From the NCBI GenBank assembly GCA_026984135.1, contig JALSSR010000172.1, positions 1 to 45,997 on the forward strand: a DNA stretch of 45,997 nucleotides, given 5' to 3'. This document shows positions 31,384-40,196 of the stretch, in pieces; positions within the stretch are counted from its first letter, which is position 1; every line of letters begins with the position of its first letter. Source of the stretch: Bacteroidales bacterium (GTDB taxonomy: Bacteria; Bacteroidota; Bacteroidia; Bacteroidales; JAADJA01). The notes under the pieces are model-generated. The model was not told the DNA's origin, searched no databases, and was given only the letters and a program-made list of their open reading frames with translations. The translations under genes and the position numbers were made by a program.

Positions 31384-33339
31384 TTACAAAAAAGAATATT
31401 TCCCGGAATAGTGCAGCATCTGTTCCACAAAGTCATCGGCATAGCTAATGGTAACATCCACTATCTTTCCGTTTTCCCATACCGGCATATAAACAGGGTT
31501 CAGGAATCCGCCATAGGGAGCTATTCCCAACTTATCAAACCGCTTTTTAACCTCCTCATTCAATTTCAAATCAACCTTAACCCCATATTTCTCAACGAGT
31601 TGCTTCCCCGCCTCATAATCACCTTCCGATTTTATCCGTTGCACCTCGGCAAGCAACTTTCCAAAAAGAGCTCTGAGCTTTTCATAATCGTTAATACGGC
31701 AATAGGTTTTTCCGTTCCGTTTAAACATCTCCACAACATTCTCATCCCGGCCCTGTTCAAAGCACCATTTTGCAATTAGTTGGCGATTTCGCATATGCGA
31801 CTCCTCAATCTTCTTTCCGGGCTCAATCCTAGTCAGTTGAGTTATTAATCCGTTACGGATATAGCCGTCGTACTCGGCTTTGGCAACATCCATTTCCGGC
31901 ATCACTCCTATTTCCATAAGTTTTTCATCCATTATGTAATAAAGTGCAAAAAGGTCGGCACGGGCTTCCTCAAGTGTGGAGGCATAGCTCTTCAGGGCAT
32001 CCGGGTCAGTTTCAGGGAGCAATTGTCCGGAACCATGCCCCAGGCATTCGTGGAGGTCCGTATGCAGGTTTGAGCCGGTAAATCCGTACTTTTTAGCAAG
32101 TTCTGCCTCCTCCTTTGAGCCGCAAAACTCCTCAAGGAATCCGCTTCCTTCAGCCACTTTGTGGTAGCTGTAAGTAATATTCTCCATTGTTACCGACTTG
32201 GAGCCGTATTCAGCCCGTATCCAATCGGAGTTTGGAAGGTTTATACCGATGGGCGTTGCGGGATAACAGTCGCCGCCAAGTTGGGCCACGGTTATCACTT
32301 TGGCAGTAACACCTCTAACCTTTTTCTTCTTAAAGCGCTCATCAACAGGTGAATGATCTTCAAACCATTGTGCATTCCAGCTGATGGATTCCGCCCTGTG
32401 ATTGGCTTCCAAATCCTTGAAATTAACAACAGACTCCCAACTGGCTTTTATGCCGAGCGGGTCACCGTAAACCTCTATGAAACCGTTTGTGAAATCAATC
32501 AGTGAGTCCGTATCCCGTAGCCATGCTATATTATACTCGTCAAACTTTTTCAAATCTCCGGTTTTATAATAATCTATAAGACTCTCTATCACGGTCTTCT
32601 GCTTGTCATTTTCAGCTACATCCACAGCTTTTTCAAGCCAAAAGAGAATTTTTTCAATGACAGCCGAATATCTGCCGCCCACCTTGTAAATCTCCTCTTC
32701 TATCTTACCGTTAACCTTAATGAGCCTTGAGTTCAACCCGTAAGAAACGGGATGCACATCACTTTCATCTTTTAAATTATCATAAAAGGCTTCAGCCTCT
32801 TGTTGCGTAACTCCCTCATAATAATTGCAGGCCGAACTCAAAATCAAATCTTTGGACGAATCAAGACTTACACGTTTTGAAGCAATATCTGGATCAAAGA
32901 TTATTCGAATAATGTTATCAACAAAAGAGTCAGGCTCTTCTCCAACCGTTAGCGACAATTCCGCCGGATTTGAATTCAGTAACAACTCCCTGAAATAGTC
33001 TCGGGATATTCCGGGAAAAAACTTATCCATAGAATAGTGATGATGGATACCGTTTGAAAACCAGACTCTTTTAAGATAAACCGTAAATTGCCCGAAACTT
33101 TTGCAATCCCTGTCACCGGAATAGTTTTTATAGATATGCTCAAGGGTTTTTCTGATCAAAAGATTATGTTTATAATTTTGATCGAAAATAATATCCCTAC
33201 CGCATAGTGCCGCTTCACTAAGATAATATATCAATTCTTTTTGTTTCAAAGTCAAATTATCAAACCCCGGCACCTGATAACGCATTATTTTCAAGTCGGC
33301 AAACTGCTCGACGAAATACTTAAAATCTTCTGTTTTCAT
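31384..33339 (-). CDS. M49-family dipeptidyl-peptidase III-like metallopeptidase
   Basis: ATG at 33348 or 33339 (MKTEDFKYFVEQFADLKIMR); the second starts the conserved sequence (651 aa). The zinc motif is HECLGHG (~430-436), matching the M49 HExxxGH with Cys at a variable position. The second zinc-ligand region is LEEARADLFALYYIMD, equivalent to EECRAE. No signal peptide, so the enzyme should be cytosolic. DPP III removes N-terminal dipeptides from oligopeptides of about 4-10 residues. Other conserved stretches include QLGGDCYPATPIGINLPNSD and YDGYIRNGLITQLTRI. It lies 78 bp from the dynamin-like gene but has no obvious functional link to it. Confidence 0.93.
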   Translation of the reverse strand: MKTEDFKYFVEQFADLKIMRYQVPGFDNLTLKQKELIYYLSEAALCGRDIIFDQNYKHNLLIRKTLEHIYKNYSGDRDCKSFGQFTVYLKRVWFSNGIHHHYSMDKFFPGISRDYFRELLLNSNPAELSLTVGEEPDSFVDNIIRIIFDPDIASKRVSLDSSKDLILSSACNYYEGVTQQEAEAFYDNLKDESDVHPVSYGLNSRLIKVNGKIEEEIYKVGGRYSAVIEKILFWLEKAVDVAENDKQKTVIESLIDYYKTGDLKKFDEYNIAWLRDTDSLIDFTNGFIEVYGDPLGIKASWESVVNFKDLEANHRAESISWNAQWFEDHSPVDERFKKKKVRGVTAKVITVAQLGGDCYPATPIGINLPNSDWIRAEYGSKSVTMENITYSYHKVAEGSGFLEEFCGSKEEAELAKKYGFTGSNLHTDLHECLGHGSGQLLPETDPDALKSYASTLEEARADLFALYYIMDEKLMEIGVMPEMDVAKAEYDGYIRNGLITQLTRIEPGKKIEESHMRNRQLIAKWCFEQGRDENVVEMFKRNGKTYCRINDYEKLRALFGKLLAEVQRIKSEGDYEAGKQLVEKYGVKVDLKLNEEVKKRFDKLGIAPYGGFLNPVYMPVWENGKIVDVTISYADDFVEQMLHYSGKYSFL

Positions 33340-33454
33340 AAAAAACATATAAATATTTGGATTGTCCGAAATTCAGTTATAGGATAAAACTAATTCCGGA
33401 TTAATAAGATATTCACTTGCATAGTACTACGCACCAAATGAAGGATACAAGTAA

Positions 33455-35305
33455 TTATTTACTTATCGCTTTTATAATTCTGTCTGAATTTATTAACACA
33501 TCTCGCATTAACAATTTATATGGTAATTGTTTATGCTTTGATTTTTTAAAACTTTCAAATATTTTAATTAATGATGAGGCTGTTAATAATGATAAATCCA
33601 GTTCTACGTCCATTTCACAATCTTCAATAAAATCATCACTAAAATCTGGAGCCACAAGTAAAAGTTTTCTTACATCATAATCATTTCTTTTCGCTAGCTC
33701 ATAATAAGCTTTTAACTGCCTTGAAACGGAAGAGAACTTATTGTATCCGTTTTCTTTCACTGTCTTACACTCAATAATTATTAATTCATTATCTCCCAAA
33801 TTAATTATTATATCTATTTTGTCTTTTTTAGTATTTAATTTTTTCCTTAAACGCTCATCAACATTAAAGCCTAATTTCTCAAATATATGCTTAGTTAAAT
33901 CTTCAAACTTTATTCCCAATTCACTTTCTCTGATAGTTATTCCATTTTCTTTCAACACATTAACATCCCTAAATCCAATATTTTCATAATTCTCAAGATA
34001 TAAATTCTCTGCATCTTTATAGTTCTCAAGGATATTTATTATCTCGTCTCCACGGGTTTTAATACTCCTTTCATTACAAAACTTAATTATATCTTCTTGT
34101 GGAATAATATCTAATATATCTCTTGGCTTTATATTATAATCAAGAAGAAAATCACTTTTTAAGACAAATTCATCTTGCAACTCAAATACTTCTTTAACCA
34201 GTTTATTTGTTTTCGGAAGTGATTCATTTAATTCAATTAACATTTTTTCATACCCATCTATTGATATTCCAACTTTTTCATCTTTTTCACGGTTTTCAAA
34301 ATAAGCTATAAGATTGGAAATTTTATCTTCCAAGGTAACACCTTTTAAAGGTTGGTTAATATATAATCTCTTTTCCCATAATTCATTTACAAATTTCTTT
34401 TTATCAGATAATTTTGTCCCATCTTTGTAAACTGCTGTTGATAAAATAGATGTAATACCAATACCTTCCTTGATTATTTCTTTTATCTTTTCGTCATTAC
34501 TTAATTTCCTGTCAATATTATGTTTTTTTGCAATAAGATTTATTTCTGGTGCTTTTAAAACCCGTAATATTCTACGCAAAAATTTATCAGCAATATCTTT
34601 TCCACGAAGTTTTCTTAAAATTCCAACTATTTCATCAGCAACATAAACAGTACTGTGTTTTTTTGAATAAAAAATTATACCAATATTTTTTAAATTATTT
34701 ATAATTTCGTCTATATCCAATTGCTTAATTTGGATAACCATATAATCTATTAATTTCCGTTCTTCTTGTGAAAGTTGTAATTCCTGAGCAAGAGTTAGCA
34801 AAATGGATAATTCATCATCAGTTATTTTAGCGTCACGATTATTTAATTCATCATTGTGGTATGCAATGTAAACACAAGATTTATATATTTTATAATCTCT
34901 AACTCTATGTTCATCTAATTCGGTTTTTTCATCTGTAATTAACTTTTCAAGATATTTGACTCTTTTCTTAATTTTTTTTACTTCTATATCATAAAGTCTC
35001 GAAAACCAATCTTGTTTCATTATATTGTTTCCATCTCTTGTAATAATATCAATTAAAATGTCAAGTTGTGAAGTAGTTTCAATAAACTCATTTTTTATCG
35101 TTTCGGAAAATTCATCCTCAATCAAATGAAATATTGTTGCAATATTCTGACTATCAACAGATTTTAGCCCTTTATCTGAAACGCTTAAAATTTTATCAAT
35201 TTCCTTAAAGTTTTTAGGTGAATTCCCAATTATATTATCAATAATTTTAATAAAAGAATTTTTTTCCAGCGACCCTAAACTATCTAAAATTTTTTCCAGT
35301 TTCAT
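33455..35305 (-). CDS. Large protein with C-terminal PD-(D/E)XK nuclease-like domain
   Basis: 616 aa, clearly more AT- and Lys/Ile/Asn-rich than its neighbours. The N-terminal part is all-helical. About residues 155-200 (DDELSILLTLAQELQLSQEE) resemble a TerB-like helical pair. Two SAP-like helix-loop-helix segments occur (INLIAKKHNIDRKLSNDEKI and IIKFCNERSIKTRGDEIINI). The C-terminal ~150 residues have a restriction-endonuclease fold pattern: FEDLTKHIFEKLGFNVDE, D498 in KKDKIDIIINLG, E512-C-K514 in LIIIECKT, then FSSVSRQLKAYYELAK. It is likely a DNA-acting nuclease; the composition suggests horizontal acquisition. It stands alone between the M49 and comB genes, with a -7 box at 35431-35438. 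A defence role is only an inference. Confidence 0.7.
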   Translation of the reverse strand: MKLEKILDSLGSLEKNSFIKIIDNIIGNSPKNFKEIDKILSVSDKGLKSVDSQNIATIFHLIEDEFSETIKNEFIETTSQLDILIDIITRDGNNIMKQDWFSRLYDIEVKKIKKRVKYLEKLITDEKTELDEHRVRDYKIYKSCVYIAYHNDELNNRDAKITDDELSILLTLAQELQLSQEERKLIDYMVIQIKQLDIDEIINNLKNIGIIFYSKKHSTVYVADEIVGILRKLRGKDIADKFLRRILRVLKAPEINLIAKKHNIDRKLSNDEKIKEIIKEGIGITSILSTAVYKDGTKLSDKKKFVNELWEKRLYINQPLKGVTLEDKISNLIAYFENREKDEKVGISIDGYEKMLIELNESLPKTNKLVKEVFELQDEFVLKSDFLLDYNIKPRDILDIIPQEDIIKFCNERSIKTRGDEIINILENYKDAENLYLENYENIGFRDVNVLKENGITIRESELGIKFEDLTKHIFEKLGFNVDERLRKKLNTKKDKIDIIINLGDNELIIIECKTVKENGYNKFSSVSRQLKAYYELAKRNDYDVRKLLLVAPDFSDDFIEDCEMDVELDLSLLTASSLIKIFESFKKSKHKQLPYKLLMRDVLINSDRIIKAISK

Positions 35306-35430
35306 TTATCTAAATTTTTCCGTTAATTATTTGATTAGTTTTCTATCTCCTTTATTGTTACCAACTAGAGTTCTTGCAAAATCTTCCTAAAATTTTTATT
35401 AAAAGTAAATATTATCTGTTATGTCGGGTT

Positions 35431-35438
35431 CAAATGTA
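35431..35438 (-). promoter_or_regulatory. -7 element upstream of the nuclease-like gene
   Basis: A perfect TACATTTG on the minus strand, 125 nt upstream of the ATG at 35305. A second weaker box (TTACTTTG on the minus strand) lies at 35465-35472. The long AT-rich leader has no recognised structure. Confidence 0.5.
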
Positions 35439-35589
35439 CAAAAATTTTCCGATTCAATAATTCGGCAAAGTAATAAAATGGCTAAAAACGAGATTGTTCA
35501 AAGTTACAATTAATAAGTAAATCTATGCTCATCCCAAATTCTACTGTTCTTGGTAATCACTTTCTTTAAAGCACAATCTGCGTTAAGGA

Positions 35590-36321
35590 TTAACCTCCAT
35601 TTCCGGTTTCACACACAATTCTGCCATCCTTCAGTACCGGTACGACATCGGAAGTGTTCAACGTAAAAGAGTATTCAAGCACATCGTCAAGGCCGAGTTT
35701 TTTAAGGCGGTGGCGGTGGGCAGCCTTTTCTATGAATCCGAGAAGGTCGGTTTCAGCCGTTTTCCAGAGGTCGAGTGCGGCCTGTGCCGAGTCGCACTCG
35801 GCGCTGAATTTGCCCGAGTCTATCAGGTTTTCAACCAAAACACCGGCAAATACGGAATCTTCGAGATTGAACTTGTTTTTCCAACCGGCACAAAGGATAA
35901 CTACATCTTTATTCTTTTCGATAAGCCAATCGGACAAAGCACGCAGGTTGACAAAAGAACCGATTACAACCTCGTCGGCATCTTTTGCCAGTTCTATTGC
36001 TTTTGTGCCGTTGGTAGTGCAGTATGCAACTTCCTTATCCTTAACATTTTCAACGGAAAATTCAAATGCCGAGTTACCGAAGTCGGCAAAGTCGAGCACC
36101 TTACCGTCTTTTTCCGAAGCCACAACATACCCTTTTTCTTTATATTCTTTTGCCATCTCAAGGGTGGGTACGGGAATCATGGTTTTCACCCCGTTCTTAA
36201 ATGCAGTACAAATTGATGTTGTCGCTCGCAAAATATCAACGATAACAACAATAAAGTTTCCGTCCGTCACCCTGTCTTCATATAGTTTTGGCGAAAAGCA
36301 AACTTCAATGGTTTTCTTCAT
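35590..36321 (-). CDS. comB: 2-phosphosulfolactate phosphatase family protein (ComB)
   Basis: 243 aa, the normal length of ComB. Typical segments: VVIVDILRATTSICTAF at the N-terminus, with the acidic Mg-binding Asp, VASEKDGKVLDFADFGNSAFEF, VAYCTTNGTKAIELAKDAD, VIGSFVNLRAL, VVILCAGWKNKFNLEDSVFAG and AAHRHRLKKLG. ComB dephosphorylates 2-phosphosulfolactate in coenzyme M synthesis in archaea. In Bacteroidota, which do not make coenzyme M, it may feed another sulfonate pathway or act on another substrate; this is unresolved. It starts 3 bp after the gcvT stop, so both are in one operon. Confidence 0.92.
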   Translation of the reverse strand: MKKTIEVCFSPKLYEDRVTDGNFIVVIVDILRATTSICTAFKNGVKTMIPVPTLEMAKEYKEKGYVVASEKDGKVLDFADFGNSAFEFSVENVKDKEVAYCTTNGTKAIELAKDADEVVIGSFVNLRALSDWLIEKNKDVVILCAGWKNKFNLEDSVFAGVLVENLIDSGKFSAECDSAQAALDLWKTAETDLLGFIEKAAHRHRLKKLGLDDVLEYSFTLNTSDVVPVLKDGRIVCETGNGG

Positions 36322-36324
36322 AAT

Positions 36325-37428
36325 TTATCCTTTGTAAAAAGGTAATTTTACGATTTTTGCCTTTAGCAACTTTTTTCTCACCTTAATAAATATTTCGGTA
36401 TCGAACTTTGTAAAACCCGTTTTCACATATCCCATACCTATTCCCGTGTTAAGCATCGGCGACATAGTTCCCGAAGTCACCTCACCGATAACGTTACCTT
36501 CGGCATCACAAATTTCGTAATGCTGACGCGGAATACCACGGTCAATCATCTCAAAACCTCTTAACCTACGGCTCACGCCCTCTTCCTTCTGTTTCAAAAG
36601 ATAATCTTTATCAATAAAATCCTTATCTTCGGTAAACTTTGTTATCCAGCCAAGACCCGCTTCAATGGGAGATGTTGTGTCGTCAATATCATTTCCGTAA
36701 AGGCAAAAACCACTTTCGAGGCGCAAAGTATCCCTTGCACCAAGACCAATGGGTTTTATTCCGAACTCATTACCTGCCTCAAAGACAGCTTTCCATATCT
36801 TGGGAGCATCATCATTCGACATATATATCTCACAACCACCCGAACCGGTATATCCTGTTGTGGAAAAGATAACTCCTTCAACACCTGCAAAGGTTAATTT
36901 TTTAAATGTATAATAGGTCATATCTTCAACAGGCTCATCCGTAAGCTTTTGCATAGCTTTCAAAGCAAGCGGTCCCTGAACGGCAAGCTGAGATATCTCA
37001 TCCGAAGCATTATAAAGCTCTTTTCCGGGAGTCAATCCGAATTTTTCACCCTGCTTAACAAACCAGTTCCAATCCTTCTCAATATTGGCGGCATTAATAA
37101 CGAGCAGATAGGTCTCATCATCGAATCTGTAAACAAGCAGATCGTCAACGATTCCGCCTTTTCCGTTGGGCAGACAAGAGTATTGCACTTTTCCGTCGGT
37201 TAATTTAGAAGCATCATTTGAGGTTACCCACTGCACAAAATCAAGGGCTTTCGGCCCCTTGACCCAAACTTCACCCATATGTGACACATCAAAAACACCA
37301 ACTCCGTTACGAACCGTTTTATGCTCGGCAACAACGCCCTCATATTGGATTGGCATATAAAAGCCTGCAAACTCAACCATCCTGGCTCCAAGCTCTTCAT
37401 GATACTTTGTAAATGCGGTATATTTCAT
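36325..37428 (-). CDS. gcvT: Glycine cleavage system T protein (aminomethyltransferase)
   Basis: 367 aa, the usual GcvT length. Conserved segments: [60 protein letters not shown] with the catalytic Asp in [56 protein letters not shown] and [21 protein letters not shown]. It transfers the methylene group from the H-protein aminomethyl arm to tetrahydrofolate, releasing ammonia. The gcvH and gcvP genes are not in the window. Its promoter (-7 TACTTTTG, 37464-37457) diverges from that of the polysaccharide gene. It is followed by comB in the same transcript. Confidence 0.97.
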   Translation of the reverse strand: MKYTAFTKYHEELGARMVEFAGFYMPIQYEGVVAEHKTVRNGVGVFDVSHMGEVWVKGPKALDFVQWVTSNDASKLTDGKVQYSCLPNGKGGIVDDLLVYRFDDETYLLVINAANIEKDWNWFVKQGEKFGLTPGKELYNASDEISQLAVQGPLALKAMQKLTDEPVEDMTYYTFKKLTFAGVEGVIFSTTGYTGSGGCEIYMSNDDAPKIWKAVFEAGNEFGIKPIGLGARDTLRLESGFCLYGNDIDDTTSPIEAGLGWITKFTEDKDFIDKDYLLKQKEEGVSRRLRGFEMIDRGIPRQHYEICDAEGNVIGEVTSGTMSPMLNTGIGMGYVKTGFTKFDTEIFIKVRKKLLKAKIVKLPFYKG

Positions 37429-37456
37429 AATATCTGTTTTAAAAATATAGACGCCG

Positions 37457-37464
37457 CAAAAGTA
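37457..37464 (-). promoter_or_regulatory. -7 element of the gcvT-comB operon
   Basis: A perfect TACTTTTG on the minus strand, 28 nt upstream of the gcvT ATG. It is 12 bp from the opposing -7 box at 37477-37484, so the two divergent promoters overlap and may compete for RNA polymerase. Confidence 0.65.
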
Positions 37465-37476
37465 TTAAAATAATCG

Positions 37477-37484
37477 TAATTTTG
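37477..37484 (+). promoter_or_regulatory. -7 element of the nucleotide-sugar dehydratase gene
   Basis: A perfect TAATTTTG on the plus strand, 16 nt upstream of the ATG at 37501. No TTG is found at the -33 position, which falls in the opposing promoter. Confidence 0.6.
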
Positions 37485-37500
37485 CAGAAATTGAATTTTT

Positions 37501-39372
37501 ATGATATTTTCAAAACAAAATATCCCGCGATGGCTGATCTTTGTGATTGATATGTCGGTTGTGGCTTTCTCGGTAATCCTTGCATATCTGCTTCGGTTCA
37601 ATTTTCATGTTCCCGAATCCGAAATCAGCCGGTGGCCTTTGGTATTCTCATTCATACTTTCAATCAGGGCTTTAAGTTTCCTGATATCCAAAACATACGC
37701 CGGAATAATCAGATATACCAGTACAGAAGATGCGGTGAGAATTTTTGTGGTGGTGCTTACCGGAAGTCTGATCTTCATGATATCCAATATAATTAGCTAC
37801 TATTTTATTAATGCCAAATATGTGGTTCCTTTTTCAATCATTATCATTGAATTTCTTGCCGTTTTGTTCGGAATGGTAACCTTTAGAATATTGGTCAAAA
37901 TCAGTTATTTACAGATGATAAATCCTTCGGGAAAAAGTATAAATGTTGTAATTTTCGGTGCGGGAGAGGCAGGAGTTATCACAAAACGCGCCCTTGACAG
38001 GGATTTGGGAATCAAATACAAAGTTATTGCTTTTGTTGATGACGACAAAAACAAATGGGGAAAGAAACTTGAAGGAGTTCCCATAATCAGGTTTGACAAA
38101 CTGGATCAAACACTTGCCGCCAATCCTGTTGAGAGTGTCATCATTGCCGTTCAAAAACTGGATTCGGGCAAAAAACAATCTATTGTTGACATTTGTTTGA
38201 AATATGACACAAAAGTACTTTCCGTACCGCCCGTTACAAGTTGGATTAATGGAGAGTTGAGTTTTAAGCAGATAAAAAAAATAAAAATCGAAGACCTTCT
38301 CGAAAGGGATGTTATCCGTTTGGATGAAGAAAAGATCAACAGGGAATTGAACGGCAAAACGATACTGATAACGGGTGCTGCCGGCTCCATTGGAAGTGAA
38401 CTTGTGCGGCAGATATTAAAATACTCTCCCAAGAAACTGGTATTGCTCGATCAGGCGGAGAGTGCCCTGTTCGACCTTGAGATTGAGATGACCGAAAAAT
38501 ATCCCGGAGAAAATTTCGAGATTGCCGTTACCGATATCTGTAATGAAATAAGGCTGGAGCGCGCTTTCGGCATATTCAAACCGGAAATAGTATATCACGC
38601 AGCCGCTTACAAACATGTTCCTATGATGGAAAACAATCCGTCGGAAGCTCTCTACACCAACATAAAAGGCACGAAAACAGTTGCCGACCTTGCCGTCAAA
38701 TACGGAGTAAAGAAGTTTATAATGATATCAACCGACAAAGCCGTGAATCCGACCAATGTTATGGGAGCCTCAAAAAGAATTGCCGAAATATATATCCAGT
38801 CTTTGAACGAAAGTTCGGAAACCCGGTTCATCACAACAAGATTCGGCAATGTGCTGGGTTCCAACGGCTCGGCTGTTATGCTTTTCAGAAAACAGATTGA
38901 GAAAGGAGGCCCTGTCACGGTGACTCATCCCGAAGTCATACGCTATTTTATGACCATTCCCGAAGCTTCCCAACTTGTGCTTGAAGCAGGCGCTATGGGC
39001 AACGGCGGAGAGATTTTCCTGTTTGATATGGGTAAGCCCGTTAAAATAATTGACCTTGCAAAAAGAATGATAAAACTGTCGGGATTGGAACCGGAAAAGG
39101 ATATCCCGATAAAATTTACGGGATTACGTCCGGGCGAAAAGCTGTACGAGGAACTGCTTAACGATCAGGAAAATACACTGCCTACACATCACCCTCAAAT
39201 AATGATTGGGAAAGTAAGACTATATGACTTCAATACTGTCTCACGAAAAATTGACGAACTGATAAACCTATTCGGCAGACAGGATAACTTTGCCATTGTA
39301 AAAAAAATGAAAGAGATAGTACCCGAATATAAAAGTAAAAATTCGGTTTTTGAAAAGTTGGACGTACCATAG
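37501..39372 (+). CDS. Membrane nucleotide-sugar 4,6-dehydratase (PglF/WbpM/CapD type)
   Basis: 623 aa. Four transmembrane helices occupy ~10-135 (WLIFVIDMSVVAFSVILAYLL, FVVVLTGSLIFMISNIISYYF). A first Rossmann domain (VVIFGAGEAGVITKRAL, ~148-165) of the CoA-binding type is followed by the catalytic short-chain dehydrogenase domain: NAD site ITGAAGSIGSELVRQI (~288-303), PEIVYHAAAYKHVPMMENNP, STDKAVNPTNVMGASK (~409-425) and FGNVLGSNGSAVMLFRKQI. The usual YxxxK Tyr is Met (MGASK), as in PglF/FlaA1-type UDP-GlcNAc dehydratases. It should make UDP-4-keto-6-deoxy sugars for surface polysaccharide or glycoprotein. No glycan gene cluster accompanies it here, so it is either an orphan or a housekeeping supply enzyme. 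Confidence 0.92.
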   Translation: MIFSKQNIPRWLIFVIDMSVVAFSVILAYLLRFNFHVPESEISRWPLVFSFILSIRALSFLISKTYAGIIRYTSTEDAVRIFVVVLTGSLIFMISNIISYYFINAKYVVPFSIIIIEFLAVLFGMVTFRILVKISYLQMINPSGKSINVVIFGAGEAGVITKRALDRDLGIKYKVIAFVDDDKNKWGKKLEGVPIIRFDKLDQTLAANPVESVIIAVQKLDSGKKQSIVDICLKYDTKVLSVPPVTSWINGELSFKQIKKIKIEDLLERDVIRLDEEKINRELNGKTILITGAAGSIGSELVRQILKYSPKKLVLLDQAESALFDLEIEMTEKYPGENFEIAVTDICNEIRLERAFGIFKPEIVYHAAAYKHVPMMENNPSEALYTNIKGTKTVADLAVKYGVKKFIMISTDKAVNPTNVMGASKRIAEIYIQSLNESSETRFITTRFGNVLGSNGSAVMLFRKQIEKGGPVTVTHPEVIRYFMTIPEASQLVLEAGAMGNGGEIFLFDMGKPVKIIDLAKRMIKLSGLEPEKDIPIKFTGLRPGEKLYEELLNDQENTLPTHHPQIMIGKVRLYDFNTVSRKIDELINLFGRQDNFAIVKKMKEIVPEYKSKNSVFEKLDVP

Positions 39373-39391
39373 AGTTGTTGATACCGGCACT

Positions 39392-39424
39392 AACCTGATG
39401 AAGTGAAAACGGCAAAATCAGGTT
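39392..39424 (+). terminator. Possible stem-loop after the dehydratase gene
   Basis: AACCTGAT and ATCAGGTT pair over 8 bp around a 17-nt loop, 20 bp past the stop codon. There is no T-tract, so termination by it is uncertain. Confidence 0.35.
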
Positions 39425-39552
39425 TACAAAAAGGAGTGGTAATACCCATAAAAAAATACATATGACATCAGTAAAAAGGATAAACAGAACCTTAGTATTT
39501 AGCCTCTCAAATAATATCCGTTAACCGGAATTTATAATTTCATTTTTTTCAC

Positions 39553-39560
39553 TATATTTG
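39553..39560 (+). promoter_or_regulatory. -7 element of the ParE-type toxin-antitoxin operon
   Basis: A perfect TATATTTG on the plus strand, 64 nt upstream of the antitoxin ATG at 39625. A second, weaker TTACTTTG lies at 39596-39603 and would give a very short leader. Confidence 0.5.
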
Positions 39561-39624
39561 CAACTTTGTTAGAAATAGATTAATAAAATACTTTATTACT
39601 TTGCATATTGAAATAGCGAAAATT

Positions 39625-39807
39625 ATGTTGACAAAAATCAGACTTAAAGAGCAAATTGAAAAATTTCCAGAAGAATTTACAATTGATGAATTAGTTGAAA
39701 GATTAATCTTAATAGAAAAGATTGAAAGGGGTAACAAGCAATCGGAAAACGGAGATGTAGTATCGGAAATGGAAATTGAAAAAGAAATTGAAAAATGGTT
39801 CAAATAA
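39625..39807 (+). CDS. Antitoxin of a ParE/RelE-type pair
   Basis: 60 aa from ATG 39625 (MLTKIRLKEQIEKFPEEFTI). An in-frame TTG at 39601 overlaps a possible -7 box and is less likely. The sequence has IEKFPEEFTIDELVERLILI, a helical segment common in small Bacteroidota antitoxins, and a Glu-rich C-terminal helix (SEMEIEKEIEKWFK) that probably wraps the toxin. It overlaps the toxin gene by 13 bp, which is typical of coupled translation. Confidence 0.78.
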   Translation: MLTKIRLKEQIEKFPEEFTIDELVERLILIEKIERGNKQSENGDVVSEMEIEKEIEKWFK

Positions 39808-40094
39808 GTTGGACCTTTCAAGCAAAAAACGACTTAAGGGCAATCGCTGAATACATATCAAAGGATTCAAAGCGTTATGCAAAACTTCAAGTTATCAGAC
39901 TTAAAGAACGAACAAATATATTAAAAACTCAAATTCGATCCGGCAGGATTGTACCTGAGATTAACCAAAATGAAATTAGAGAATTAATAGAAGGAAATTA
40001 CAGAATAATATATAAAATAGTAACGGATAACAAAATAGACATACTGGCAATTCATCATTCCGCCAGAGATTTGACAATAAGAAAAATAAAATAA
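39795..40094 (+). CDS. ParE/RelE-family toxin
   Basis: 99 aa, the usual length. ISWTFQAKNDLRAIAEYISK is the N-terminal strand-helix of the RelE/ParE superfamily, followed by RSGRIVPEINQNEIRELIEG, then NYRIIYKIVTDNKIDILAIH and HSARDL with the C-terminal Arg region. The NYRIIYKI/ILAIHHSARDL pattern is characteristic of ParE-like toxins. ParE inhibits gyrase and RelE cleaves ribosome-bound mRNA; the sequence fits ParE better. It is encoded directly after its antitoxin and converges on the AddA-like helicase gene. Confidence 0.88.
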   Translation: MVQISWTFQAKNDLRAIAEYISKDSKRYAKLQVIRLKERTNILKTQIRSGRIVPEINQNEIRELIEGNYRIIYKIVTDNKIDILAIHHSARDLTIRKIK

Positions 40095-40196
40095 TGTCAA
40101 TTATTTTTCGTGTTTTATTGTCATCTTTAATATGGCAAGCGCTGAATCCGTCAACTATCTGGTTCCGTCAAAATTTGCAACAAATGCAATCTAACA

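Noticed and set aside
33349-33454. Terminator between the nuclease-like and M49 genes
   Set aside because: No stem with a T-tract could be found; only AT-rich sequence.
29641-35305. Dynamin, M49 peptidase and nuclease-like gene as one defence operon
   Set aside because: Each has its own leader or spacing, the M49 peptidase is a common metabolic enzyme, and composition differs sharply between the genes. I treat them as separate.
35654-36337. 227-codon plus-strand frame opposite comB
   Set aside because: Antisense of the well-supported comB gene, rich in Ser/Arg from codon reflection, with no signal or domain.
37501-39372. Start of a capsule or O-antigen cluster
   Set aside because: Only the dehydratase is present; the following genes are a toxin-antitoxin pair and a helicase.
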